Assembly: GCF_900095725.1 (NCBI RefSeq) | Contig: NZ_FMMP01000010.1 | Location: 1 to 64,000, forward strand | Source: Cellulosilyticum sp. I15G10I2 | GTDB taxonomy: Bacteria; Bacillota; Clostridia; Lachnospirales; Cellulosilyticaceae | Length of the DNA: 64,000 nucleotides | Direction of reading: 5' to 3' | Part shown: piece by piece, positions 8,804 to 16,554 of the stretch | How positions within the stretch are numbered: the first letter of the stretch is position 1 | How the letters are laid out: each line of letters begins with the position of its first letter | Program-made: the position numbers and the translations under genes | Notes under the pieces: model-generated | Told to the model about the DNA's origin: nothing | Database searches by the model: none | Seen by the model: the letters and a program-made list of their open reading frames with translations, nothing else

Positions 8804-9445
8804 GTGGCAGAGGAAAGAAAAATTTCTATGGCTGTAATTCGGCGGTTGCCACGATATTACAGATATCTAGGTGAGTTACTAGAAAAAGGTGTTGATAAAA
8901 TATCATCTAGAGAATTGAGCGAGAAAATGAATGTAACAGCCTCTCAAATTCGTCAGGATCTTAATAACTTTGGTGGATTTGGGCAGCAAGGCTATGGGTA
9001 TAATGTAGATTATCTGCATCAAGAAATTAGCAAGATTTTAGGCTTAGACCAAAATTATAAAATGATTGTTGTAGGAGTAGGTAATCTAGGACAAGCACTG
9101 GCTAATTATAATTCATTTGAAAGAAGAGGGTTTAAATTAGTTGGACTGTTTGATGTCAATCCGAGGCTGATTGGTATGAGTATCAGAGGCCTTGAAGTGT
9201 ATGATATTGATAAGATGGAAATGTTTGTGAAAGAAAATGATGTTGATATAGCGATACTTACTCTTCCTAAAATAAGAGTCAAACAAGTAGCAGAAAACTT
9301 AGCAAAATGGGGTATCAAGGGACTTTGGAACTTCTCGGCAGTTGATTTGGTTTTGCCAGAAGGCGTACAAGTTGAAAATGTTCATTTGTCACATAGCTTG
9401 ATGACTCTTGCTTATAAAATTAAGGATGATGAAGAAGAGAGCTAA
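8804..9445 (+). CDS. rex: Redox-sensing transcriptional repressor Rex
   Basis: A 213-residue repressor that senses the NADH/NAD+ ratio and controls fermentation genes. The N-terminal winged helix (about 1-80) contains ISMAVIRRLPRYYRYL and VTASQIRQDL-N-FGGFGQQGYGY; the Rossmann domain holds VGVGNLGQALANY for NAD(H); the C-terminal helix swaps between subunits. The start is GTG at 8804, eight bases after TAAGGAG; an earlier GTG at 8795 overlaps that site. The gene is the prophage target: everything from 8988 on is duplicated at 41225-41677. The protein therefore ends DDEEES here, while the displaced native end reads DDEEENK. Length is normal, so it should be functional. Confidence 0.95.
   Translation: MAEERKISMAVIRRLPRYYRYLGELLEKGVDKISSRELSEKMNVTASQIRQDLNNFGGFGQQGYGYNVDYLHQEISKILGLDQNYKMIVVGVGNLGQALANYNSFERRGFKLVGLFDVNPRLIGMSIRGLEVYDIDKMEMFVKENDVDIAILTLPKIRVKQVAENLAKWGIKGLWNFSAVDLVLPEGVQVENVHLSHSLMTLAYKIKDDEEES
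8988..9440 (+). repeat. attL: 453-bp direct repeat inside rex
   Basis: The stretch from AAGGCTATGGG to GATGAAGAAGAGA is the same as 41225-41677; reading both copies I find no difference. After integration this left copy is joined to the host 5' part of rex and followed by phage sequence and the integrase. A small symmetric element, ATAAT-GTAG-ATTAT at 9000-9013, near the left edge could be the exchange core, but this is only a guess. Confidence 0.92.
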
Positions 9446-9505
9446 ACGCTTGATAGTCAATGATTTGATGAAAATGCTAATCTTAAAATTGAATCTAAAA
9501 TAGTT

Positions 9506-9529
9506 AAAATGTACATCTATCTCGTTAAT
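9506..9529 (+). promoter_or_regulatory. Putative integrase arm-binding site, left arm
   Basis: These 24 bases are the inverted complement of 41152-41175 with one mismatch. They lie just inside the prophage, between rex and the integrase. A related half copy (GTTAGGTGTACATTTT) follows at 9542-9557. Arm sites of tyrosine integrases have this placement. Confidence 0.5.
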
Positions 9530-9590
9530 AAAATATGAGTTGTTAGGTGTACATTTTGCGTTCATCTAACAATTATGAAAGGTGAGTTAG

Positions 9591-10532
9591 ATGACTACTA
9601 AAAGAAAAATTGAAATCAAAGGTAATAAGGCAAGAACTCTGAAAGATGCAAGAGAAGAATTTATGAACTATAATAGGGTTAGAAGGTTAGCTGAGGCTAC
9701 AATGAGTATGTATGAGGAGAATTTAAATCATTTTTTTACGATTATTCCTTCAGATACTTTATGTAAAGAATTTACTTATAATCAAGTACAAGAATATTTA
9801 ATGGTATTAAATGATAGGTATACAAATGTAATAACAATTACAACTAGAATAAAAGCCACGAGAACATTTATTAATTTTTGTATAGGTAAAGAATATATTA
9901 AAAATGTCAAAATAGAATTACCGAAGAAACCTGAGATTATAAAGGAAACTTATTCAGATGCAGATTTGCGAAAATTATTAAAGAAGCCAGATAGAAACTC
10001 ATTCAATCAATGGAAGAGTTGGATGATAGCTAACTTTTTATTAGGAACTGGATGTAGAGTAAGAACTGCTATTAATATTCAGATTAAAGATTTAGATATA
10101 GATAATCAATTGATATATTACAGGGAAACTAAGAATAAACGTCAGACCATAATACCAATGTCTAGTATGTTAAAAAGTTCCCTAGAAGATTATTTATCAT
10201 TATGGGATAATACACCTGATGATTATTTATTCCCTAATTATAGGGGAGAACAGATGTCAGCAGATGCATTTAAACGCAATGTACAGCGTTATAATAATAG
10301 TAGAGGTGTTACTAATACATCGAGCCATTCATATCGTCACACATTTGCTAAGAATTGGATTCTAAATGGTGGAGATATATTCAGGCTCCAAAAGATATTA
10401 TCCCACTCTACAATGGATATGGTACGTAAATACGTGAACATGTATAGCAGTGATTTGCAAATTGGATTTGATAATTTCAATCCACTAGATAATATTTCTG
10501 GTGTTAAAGATAAGATAAAAATAAATAGATAG
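9591..10532 (+). CDS. int: Phage tyrosine integrase
   Basis: A 313-residue site-specific recombinase. The N-terminal SAM-like core-binding domain (about 15-100) precedes a catalytic domain (about 120-310) with the full set: Arg156 (GTGCR), Lys in the TKNKR turn near 181-183, His246-Arg249 (HSYR), His272 (LSH) and the nucleophile Tyr281 (RKYVNM). It lacks a separate arm-binding domain of obvious type, although the first 20 residues are strongly basic and may do that job. It sits right next to attL, directed inward, with an AAAGGTGAG ribosome site. It should carry out insertion into rex; no separate excisionase was recognised. Confidence 0.95.
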   Translation: MTTKRKIEIKGNKARTLKDAREEFMNYNRVRRLAEATMSMYEENLNHFFTIIPSDTLCKEFTYNQVQEYLMVLNDRYTNVITITTRIKATRTFINFCIGKEYIKNVKIELPKKPEIIKETYSDADLRKLLKKPDRNSFNQWKSWMIANFLLGTGCRVRTAINIQIKDLDIDNQLIYYRETKNKRQTIIPMSSMLKSSLEDYLSLWDNTPDDYLFPNYRGEQMSADAFKRNVQRYNNSRGVTNTSSHSYRHTFAKNWILNGGDIFRLQKILSHSTMDMVRKYVNMYSSDLQIGFDNFNPLDNISGVKDKIKINR

Positions 10533-10621
10533 TATAAGCATTACAACCTTGTACAAGTAACGTAAAGTATCTAGTCATACAATTAACCACCCTGATATAA
10601 ATCAACGCTATAAACGCAAAT

Positions 10622-10660
10622 AAGAGCCGTATACATAATTAGTATATAGGCTCTTTTGTT
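10622..10660 (+). terminator. Terminator after integrase
   Basis: AAGAGCCGTATAC and GTATATAGGCTCTT pair, followed by TTGTT. The region from 10660 to about 10960 is AT-rich and shows no gene. Confidence 0.7.
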
Positions 10661-10983
10661 ATGTAATTATATTAATATTATTTCATAATTTTTATGAGTT
10701 ATTTATTGAAATTCTAAGCATATCAAGGCTTAAATATAGTGTTATAGGATACAATTTCCCTATTATTAGTCTAAAATAATACCTATAATTTCCATAGAAG
10801 TATATTTTAAGGTGAAGTTAGAGGTTATTTATTCATTTCTCTATGTGTGTTTATAATTTTAATTTAATCGCCACTTTAAAAGGTCAATATAATATTAAAC
10901 CACATAAATATCTATTGTCAAGATTAATGAACTATAGCACTCATAAACGTTGAAATGTCCATATCATAATCTGTCGTTTTAAG

Positions 10984-11001
10984 GTATCATGATACTATAA
11001 T
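10984..11001 (+). promoter_or_regulatory. Palindromic operator fused to a -10 box
   Basis: GTATCATGATAC (10984-10995) is a perfect 12-bp palindrome directly followed by TATAAT (10996-11001), about 39 bases upstream of the next gene. A repressor bound there would block that promoter. The -35 is weak. Together with the terminator above, this fills the 507-base gap between int and the next gene. Confidence 0.45.
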
Positions 11002-11039
11002 TTTAGCTAAAGTTAAATTCAAAAGATTGAGGTTTAAAT

Positions 11040-12020
11040 ATGCAATGGGATAACCAATTAGAAGAATGCTTAAATGATTTTTTTTCAAATCATCCAGTGG
11101 GAATAAATATAGATGATTGTAGTTATAGTTACTTCAATCTGGGAGTTGATGTTCTCGTAAAGTGTTTTAAATATCAATTAGAAACAGGTATTGATGTGTT
11201 GAAAGAATATGAAGAAATACATTCAACAATTCATGATTGCTGGATGTTTAGTTATGGACGTAGATATATATCAGATGTGTCATTGTTATTAACCAAGATA
11301 GATAAAGTTTTAAATTATAAGGGATATTGGGATATATCAAGTGGGGATTTAAATATTGTAGAAAAAGCTAAAGAAAAAATAGCGGGTAACGATAAAGGTG
11401 TAGGATATAATGAAAGAAGAATGCGAGAAGAGTGGCATGAATATGTTAAACAATATTACATGTTTTCTCCCAAGCTATCCAAAGAACATACTATAAATAC
11501 AATTAAACTAATTAAAAATCAGAAATTATATAAAAAGGATGAAATTAGTATTACTCATGATAATTATCCAGTAATACTCCTATTATTTAATGAAGGTAAA
11601 GTTACTTATATAACAGGGGTTGAGAAAAATCTGGAAAATAGAATTATTACATATCAACGGAATAAAAATTTTACACATTATAGCTATATTTCTGTAGATG
11701 CTTCGATATTAGATGAAATGATTGTAGAGCTACTAATTTATTATAATCCGAAAGGGATACATAAAAATCAAGTTAGCACGGATAAATCTGCTTATAGAAC
11801 CCTCAGTATGATTAAAAGAAGATATAAGTATATTGATAATGTGAATCTAACAGTTATAAAAAAGGTTTGTGCAATTTATGAAATCCCAATACACTATTTG
11901 AATGGCAATATATCTTTAGTAAATAGGGATGAGTTTGATAGAGCATTATCAAAGTATTTGGGTAAAGAAGTTAATTATGAGAAAGAGAAAGGTTTGATGG
12001 ATTTATTAAATGAAATATAG
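11040..12020 (+). CDS. Lysogeny-module protein with degenerate GIY-YIG-like domain
   Basis: A 326-residue soluble protein with no confident family. Residues about 178-245 have the spacing of a GIY-YIG nuclease fold: a strand GKVTYITGVEKNLENRI (normally GxYYIGxTxxxxxRl), then a later glutamate and asparagine in VELLIYYNPKGIHKN. The two tyrosines of the core motif are partly replaced, so it may be a non-catalytic relative. The N-terminal 140 residues are helical. It is the first gene of a two-gene unit between integrase and repressor, where prophages often carry exclusion or anti-phage genes; that role is only inferred. ATG follows TTGAGGTTT. Confidence 0.4.
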   Translation: MQWDNQLEECLNDFFSNHPVGINIDDCSYSYFNLGVDVLVKCFKYQLETGIDVLKEYEEIHSTIHDCWMFSYGRRYISDVSLLLTKIDKVLNYKGYWDISSGDLNIVEKAKEKIAGNDKGVGYNERRMREEWHEYVKQYYMFSPKLSKEHTINTIKLIKNQKLYKKDEISITHDNYPVILLLFNEGKVTYITGVEKNLENRIITYQRNKNFTHYSYISVDASILDEMIVELLIYYNPKGIHKNQVSTDKSAYRTLSMIKRRYKYIDNVNLTVIKKVCAIYEIPIHYLNGNISLVNRDEFDRALSKYLGKEVNYEKEKGLMDLLNEI

Positions 12021-12034
12021 AATTAGAGGTAAGT

Positions 12035-12220
12035 ATGGAATACCTAGAAAGAATATCGGAACTTGAGCAAGAAAATAAAAAGTTAAGAATGCAACTTCAA
12101 AGATGTAAGAGTTTGCTTGAGACAATTAAAGGTAAGCCCAATTGTAAAAACTTTTATAATTGTGATTTAGTAGATTGTGATTTTGATGGCTCGTTTGATA
12201 CAACATTAGATGATTTATAA
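12035..12220 (+). CDS. Small coiled-coil protein
   Basis: A 61-residue protein whose first 35 residues form a heptad coiled coil (YLERISELEQENKKLRMQLQ), followed by a cysteine-containing acidic tail (CKNFYNCDLVDCDFDG). It begins 15 bases after the GIY-YIG-like gene, preceded by AGAGGTAAG, so the two are probably cotranslated and may act together. No family recognised. Confidence 0.55.
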   Translation: MEYLERISELEQENKKLRMQLQRCKSLLETIKGKPNCKNFYNCDLVDCDFDGSFDTTLDDL

Positions 12221-12226
12221 AAATAT

Positions 12227-12256
12227 AGAGGGTAGCTTAATTGCTATCCTCTTTTC
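12227..12256. terminator. Bidirectional terminator beside the repressor gene
   Basis: AGAGGGTAGC and GCTATCCTCT flank a 6-base loop and are followed by TTTTC; A-rich sequence precedes it, so it serves both the plus-strand pair and the minus-strand repressor. Confidence 0.75.
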
Positions 12257-12564
12257 TATTCAAACATAGTTTCCAAATACTGCATAATGAGAGCTTCTTT
12301 TTTAGGAGAAATATCTTTATCCTGTAAGAATGATACTATCTTTAAAATCTCAGAAGATAGAGGATTTTCTTCTCTATCAATTAAATAATCAACTGCAATG
12401 TGAAAATAGTCAGCAACCCTTACAACCTTGTCAATAGATGGAGAATTAGTATCCCATTTTCTAATCGTACCTCTACCAAGATTAACAGCTCTTTCTAAAC
12501 CTATTAAAGTTGTGTTCTTTGCATCACATAACGCTTGTATTCTATCTACAATTGACATAAACAA
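12256..12564 (-). CDS. CI-like XRE-family repressor
   Basis: A 102-residue repressor. The N-terminal HTH (about 5-62) reads RIQALCDAKNTTLIGLERAVNLGRGTIRKWDTNSPSIDKVVRVADYFHIAVDYLI, typical of short phage repressors; residues 65-102 form a helical dimerisation tail (no LexA-type peptidase domain). It is transcribed away from the early genes and faces a 275-base region of repeated operators, so it is the likely lysogeny master repressor. Since it has no self-cleavage domain, induction must come another way. A second in-frame ATG (MSIVDR) two codons later is an equal start candidate. Confidence 0.85.
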   Translation of the reverse strand: MFMSIVDRIQALCDAKNTTLIGLERAVNLGRGTIRKWDTNSPSIDKVVRVADYFHIAVDYLIDREENPLSSEILKIVSFLQDKDISPKKEALIMQYLETMFE

Positions 12565-12606
12565 TTCACCTCAAAAAATAATAGTAAAAAAATAACACTA
12601 AATATA

Positions 12607-12788
12607 TTGACAAGTAGCAAATTTGACACTATACTTAAATTAAACTAATCGAGCAGTATAAAATATAGTGATATCCATATATGCATAAATATCAATAATA
12701 TCTCGTGGCAGAGGTTTATTCGTCATGCATATATAGTATCAAATTTAACACTTGTATAAATAATATCATTTATATTTGCTACTGTCAA
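12607..12788. promoter_or_regulatory. Early operator/promoter region with repeats
   Basis: TTGACAAGTAGCAAA at 12607-12621 recurs inverted as TTTGCTACTGTCAA at 12775-12788 (one base shorter). AGTAGCAAATTTGACAC (12613-12629) recurs as AGTATCAAATTTAACAC (12735-12751) in direct orientation. These lie between the repressor and the rightward early genes. I infer repressor operators; TTGACA at 12623 may also be a rightward -35 box. Confidence 0.55.
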
Positions 12789-12839
12789 TATTTAGTTATA
12801 CATATTTTGAATATTATAATTAAAGAGGAGAGATGTAAA

Positions 12840-13070
12840 ATGAGTGAACAAACAAAACAGTTTATCAATGCAGTATGTCAACTATCAGGAATTAAAGAAG
12901 TAGATTACACCAACAAAGAAATATTAGACCTAGCCATTGACCATATAGTATTCGGATTAGAGTTAATTACGGATGAAGATGATATGGATAATATTGTAGA
13001 TCAGGAGCAGTTTGATAGGTTTAATTATATGATTACTGAGATACATAATGCTTATTATGGAGTTGCTTAA
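12840..13070 (+). CDS. Small acidic early phage protein
   Basis: A 76-residue acidic helical protein (MSEQTKQFINAVCQ). The start is the ATG after AGAGGAGAG; an open frame further upstream overlaps the operators and is not coding. First gene rightward of the operator region, so an early product. No family recognised. Confidence 0.6.
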   Translation: MSEQTKQFINAVCQLSGIKEVDYTNKEILDLAIDHIVFGLELITDEDDMDNIVDQEQFDRFNYMITEIHNAYYGVA

Positions 13071-13160
13071 AAAACGTGTATTTGCACAAGTTGAAGTGTT
13101 TGAATATATTAAATAGTTACAACTAATTAATAATGATATGATTTTGTAGTAAAAAAGCAT

Positions 13161-13253
13161 AAAAAAACAACCATATACTCTCGGTATATAGAAGTTATGC
13201 ACTAACAATATCTAAGGAAATCTCTTGGTAACACTACTAATTCCCTTCCCTAT
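13161..13253 (-). ncRNA. Candidate small RNA on the minus strand
   Basis: The minus strand carries TTGAAC (13288-13283) and TATAAT (13265-13260) with a 17-base spacer, and about 95 bases on an intrinsic terminator: ATATAC/GTATAT stem with a 5-base loop, then seven Ts (13196-13161). That would make an RNA of about 93 bases from the gap before the polymerase-like gene. No coding frame of note lies in it. This gap (13071-13451) otherwise holds no gene. Expression is not proven. Confidence 0.4.
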
Positions 13254-13451
13254 AACCTTATTATAACACAAAATACTAAAAAGTTCAATAATTGTAATGA
13301 TTTTTTATTTGTTATAGGATTGATATGGGAGAGGAGGTAGGAGAAGAAAATAAATATATTTACTTATACCATAAAAGTAGTTTTAAAACAAGATGATGGA
13401 GTGTGGTTGAATGGAAAAAAGAAAACCTATAAAAGAAATGGAGATGATTGG

Positions 13452-16259
13452 ATGAAGAAAAAGAATGTGTACATACCAAGTCTGGAGGCAGAGGATATAT
13501 ACTGCAATATGTTTAGGGGTTATGATATAGAACTAGATTATTGTGGCATGCTACCATACAGTTTAGAGCTTATGAAACTCAGAAAAGAAGGGTTAAAAGT
13601 TAAGACAAATAACAAGACAGGAAAGTTAGTAAGTAAAGATGTGATTAATGTAAAGTTTAAACGTAAGGTGAAATCTGGTTTTATAATATTGGAGCATAAG
13701 AACAACAAATTAACCCAGCTAAACAAAGAATATGCTTTTCTGATAGATAGAGATAATTTAACTGATATTGAGATTAAGAAAAAGGAATCACTAGAAAAAT
13801 CTATAGATTTACTAGAAAAAAGTATTGATAATTTCAAAGAAGAGTTATCTGATAAAGAATTTTGCATAAATTGGGAAGAAGTTAAAAATGATGAATTAAG
13901 AAAAAAACTCTACACTGAAGGTTTTACTCTTACGGAGATCAACAAGAAAACGGGGGAGGTTATAAAAACAAATTATATAGTATATAAACGTAGTTCAGCA
14001 AAAAGTAGGACAGGACAATGTTTATTTATAAAGAAAGATTTATATAACAACATGATTGCTTGGAGTAGAATGGGACTTGATTTTAGTAAAGGTGAATATG
14101 ACCTAGCGAGCCTACTTGCTTATGAATCTCTAGTTTCTTCAGCACTCGAAGATATAATAGAAATTAATCCTGACAATATTTTGCTTGTAGATGATATTGA
14201 GAGTGTATTTGAATGGGATTGTAATGTTGTTAGACAGAATGAAGAGTCTGGATGTCTTGATAGTTTTCCTGAAACTTATAAGGTTAAAAATAGTTTATTT
14301 GATGGAGAAACAATTTTAGATGTAAAATACTTCACAAGCGAAGGCAACCATTCTATGCAATTACTAAGAAATCATATGTTTAAATCAGCGTCATTTGCAT
14401 GTCATATAGAAAAATTCATGCGTGATAAGGCTGAGGAACTAGGTATTGATTTTGACACATGGGAACTCAAAAATATGTTTAATGAGCCGATATTAGCAAA
14501 AGATGTACATATGATTTGCACTCCTACTAGCCTAAAAGCCTTAAAGTTTTATAAAATATTTGAGGAGGATAAGTTTTTAGGTCAAAAGAAGATGTGGAAT
14601 CACTGGAAACAAACTGTTAAAAATGAAGGTAATATTTTTGGTATATGCAAACATGAAAAAGAAAGCAAAAGAGGAACCGATGAAGAAGGAAATGTACTCC
14701 AGCAAACAAGTTATCAAATGCTAAATAGTATAAACTTCACGACTGAGGATATTGAGGGCATAACAAAATTTGAAAGAGATTATATTAATAATCTAAAGAA
14801 TGATGATGATAAGTTTATTGAACATCTCATAACTACTGCCGATAACAATAATAGCAATATGATGATGGCTGATTTGGCAAAACACAATAATAATTTTATG
14901 AGTACACCAGTTTTTAAGAATTTTAGAAAAGGGATAATAAGCAAATATGTTAAGCGAGTGAAAAAAGGTAAAGTACGTTTAAATGGAGATTATTGCGTTC
15001 TACTTGGTAATCCGATGGAATATTTATTACATGCCATAGGTCGATGGAAAAAAGAAGATGGGTGTTTATTGTTATTTGACAATCAGATCTCAACAACACT
15101 ATTTGATTATGATAAAGAGTTAGTTTGTATGCGGAATCCTCATACTTCTCCATCTAATATCTATATAGGTAGCAACACAGAAGTTGAATTTATAAATAAA
15201 TACTTTAATTTAACCAAAAATATAGTATGTGTTAACGCTATCAATTACCCTTGTCAGGACATATGGAGCTCTGCTGATTATGATTCAGATAGTATTGTAA
15301 TTTTTGATAATATAGCTATGACAGAACGTTGTAAAGAAATGTTTGGCAAGTATAAGCCATGTATAAATGACATTAAAAATTCAGACGGTAGTACCTTAAA
15401 ACCTATAAATTATAAAGTAAACTTTGAGAATATGTATAAGATTGATAATCAATTAAGTACAAGTCAAAAAAATATAGGATTATGCGTTAATGATGCTCAG
15501 TTGGTTATGTCGGCTTACTATGATCTTCTTAATACAGGTGATAAACAGGATAAACTACAGGAGCTATTAAAAAAAGTTGATGTAGCTACTGTTCTATCAA
15601 CGGTATGTATTGATTTAGCTAAAAAAATGTATCCCATTGACCTAGAAACAGAAATTAACAATATAACTAATGTACAACTAACTAAAGTAGGAAAACCAAT
15701 GTTTTTTAAATATATCAGTCAAAGTAAAACGATTAGCAGAAGAGTAGAGCCTTATAAATGTTCAATGGATAATTTATATAATGTAATGAGTACTCTACCA
15801 AGAGCAAATGAGAGAAAAGATGTTAGTTTATTATCTTTACTTAAAAAACTAAATCCATCAAAAGCTGATAGAAAACAAGAACAAAAAATATTTGATTATG
15901 TAAACGAAATGTGCAAAAAGATAAATCAAATAGAAAGTGAATCATCCAATAATAAAGATGATGATGAAGAGAAAAAAGAAAAATACAGAAAGATTGATAG
16001 TGTAATTAAATATTATCACAACTACATAAGTAGAAGTACAGTTAAACCAGACACTATGTATGGAATTATGTATCATATGGTAAAAAATAATAAGAGTGAT
16101 ATAACTGTAAAACTACTAAATGCTCTACATAAAACTCAGAGAGAAGTATTTATAGATGTATTTAACAGAAGAAGAAATATTATATCAATAAAAAGTACCA
16201 CACATTTAAAAACAACGCAAAAACAAACCCATGAGCATCAACTGATACAAGGGGCTTGA
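13452..16259 (+). CDS. Single-chain two-barrel RNA polymerase-like protein (YonO/QDE-1 superfamily)
   Basis: A large early protein of about 935 residues. The key block reads IWSSADYDSDSIVIFDN; Asp609, Asp611 and Asp613 form D-x-D-x-D, the metal-binding loop of double-psi-barrel polymerases (usually D-x-D-G-D; here serine replaces glycine). Upstream, VCMRNPHTSPSNI (R561-N562-P563) and GKVRLNGDYCVLLGNP (near 505-517) match the order of blocks seen in eukaryotic RNA-dependent polymerases and in phage polymerases such as SP-beta YonO and crAss-like phage gp66. A coiled coil occupies about 100-135 and a charged, lysine-rich stretch about 820-860. YonO is known to transcribe late phage genes; a similar role is inferred. 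ATG at 13452 follows GGAG; an earlier GTG at 13401 is possible. Confidence 0.72.
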   Translation: MKKKNVYIPSLEAEDIYCNMFRGYDIELDYCGMLPYSLELMKLRKEGLKVKTNNKTGKLVSKDVINVKFKRKVKSGFIILEHKNNKLTQLNKEYAFLIDRDNLTDIEIKKKESLEKSIDLLEKSIDNFKEELSDKEFCINWEEVKNDELRKKLYTEGFTLTEINKKTGEVIKTNYIVYKRSSAKSRTGQCLFIKKDLYNNMIAWSRMGLDFSKGEYDLASLLAYESLVSSALEDIIEINPDNILLVDDIESVFEWDCNVVRQNEESGCLDSFPETYKVKNSLFDGETILDVKYFTSEGNHSMQLLRNHMFKSASFACHIEKFMRDKAEELGIDFDTWELKNMFNEPILAKDVHMICTPTSLKALKFYKIFEEDKFLGQKKMWNHWKQTVKNEGNIFGICKHEKESKRGTDEEGNVLQQTSYQMLNSINFTTEDIEGITKFERDYINNLKNDDDKFIEHLITTADNNNSNMMMADLAKHNNNFMSTPVFKNFRKGIISKYVKRVKKGKVRLNGDYCVLLGNPMEYLLHAIGRWKKEDGCLLLFDNQISTTLFDYDKELVCMRNPHTSPSNIYIGSNTEVEFINKYFNLTKNIVCVNAINYPCQDIWSSADYDSDSIVIFDNIAMTERCKEMFGKYKPCINDIKNSDGSTLKPINYKVNFENMYKIDNQLSTSQKNIGLCVNDAQLVMSAYYDLLNTGDKQDKLQELLKKVDVATVLSTVCIDLAKKMYPIDLETEINNITNVQLTKVGKPMFFKYISQSKTISRRVEPYKCSMDNLYNVMSTLPRANERKDVSLLSLLKKLNPSKADRKQEQKIFDYVNEMCKKINQIESESSNNKDDDEEKKEKYRKIDSVIKYYHNYISRSTVKPDTMYGIMYHMVKNNKSDITVKLLNALHKTQREVFIDVFNRRRNIISIKSTTHLKTTQKQTHEHQLIQGA

Positions 16260-16282
16260 ACTAATTTTTATTGGTGTCCTAA

Positions 16283-16376
16283 AGGAAGGGATGTTGAGTG
16301 CAAAGTCAGACCTATTTTTACATAGTTGCCCACGAAAATCTATAGGATTAGTAGTGCGACATCCTTATTTTTTAAA
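16283..16376 (+). terminator. Structured element / terminator after the polymerase-like gene
   Basis: GGATGTTG (16289-16296) pairs with CGACATCC (16357-16364), an inner CCTAT/ATAGG pair lies within, and TTATTTTTTAAAT follows. The long loop makes it more complex than a plain terminator. The gap 16260-16554 otherwise holds only AT-rich sequence with repeated TAACACAAA motifs. Confidence 0.4.
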
Positions 16377-16377
16377 T

Positions 16378-16496
16378 AAACACATAATTACTACCTATAG
16401 TATAACACAAATTATTATACTATACAATAGCTTTTTAATAATTTCAGATATTTTTTTGTGTTGATGATTCACTATACAAACGTATTTTAACACAAA
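16378..16496. promoter_or_regulatory. Repeated TAACACAAA motifs and a minus-strand promoter
   Basis: TAACACAAA occurs at 16403-16411 and 16488-16496, and the same motif sits at 13264-13272 on the other side of the polymerase-like gene. On the minus strand, the 13264 and 16403 copies read TTTGTGTTATA and merge into -10-like TATAAT or TATACT, each with a -35-like hexamer 17 bases upstream. They may be promoters for the phage or host polymerase, or sites of a regulator. Confidence 0.4.
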
Positions 16497-16554
16497 CTAA
16501 ATATAAATACAAGTATAAAAATAAAAAATTAAACTAAGAAAAGGGGATTTTAAA

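Noticed and set aside
12705-12839. N-terminal extension of the 76-residue early protein
   Set aside because: It runs through the operator repeats and has no ribosome site; a good site precedes the ATG at 12840.
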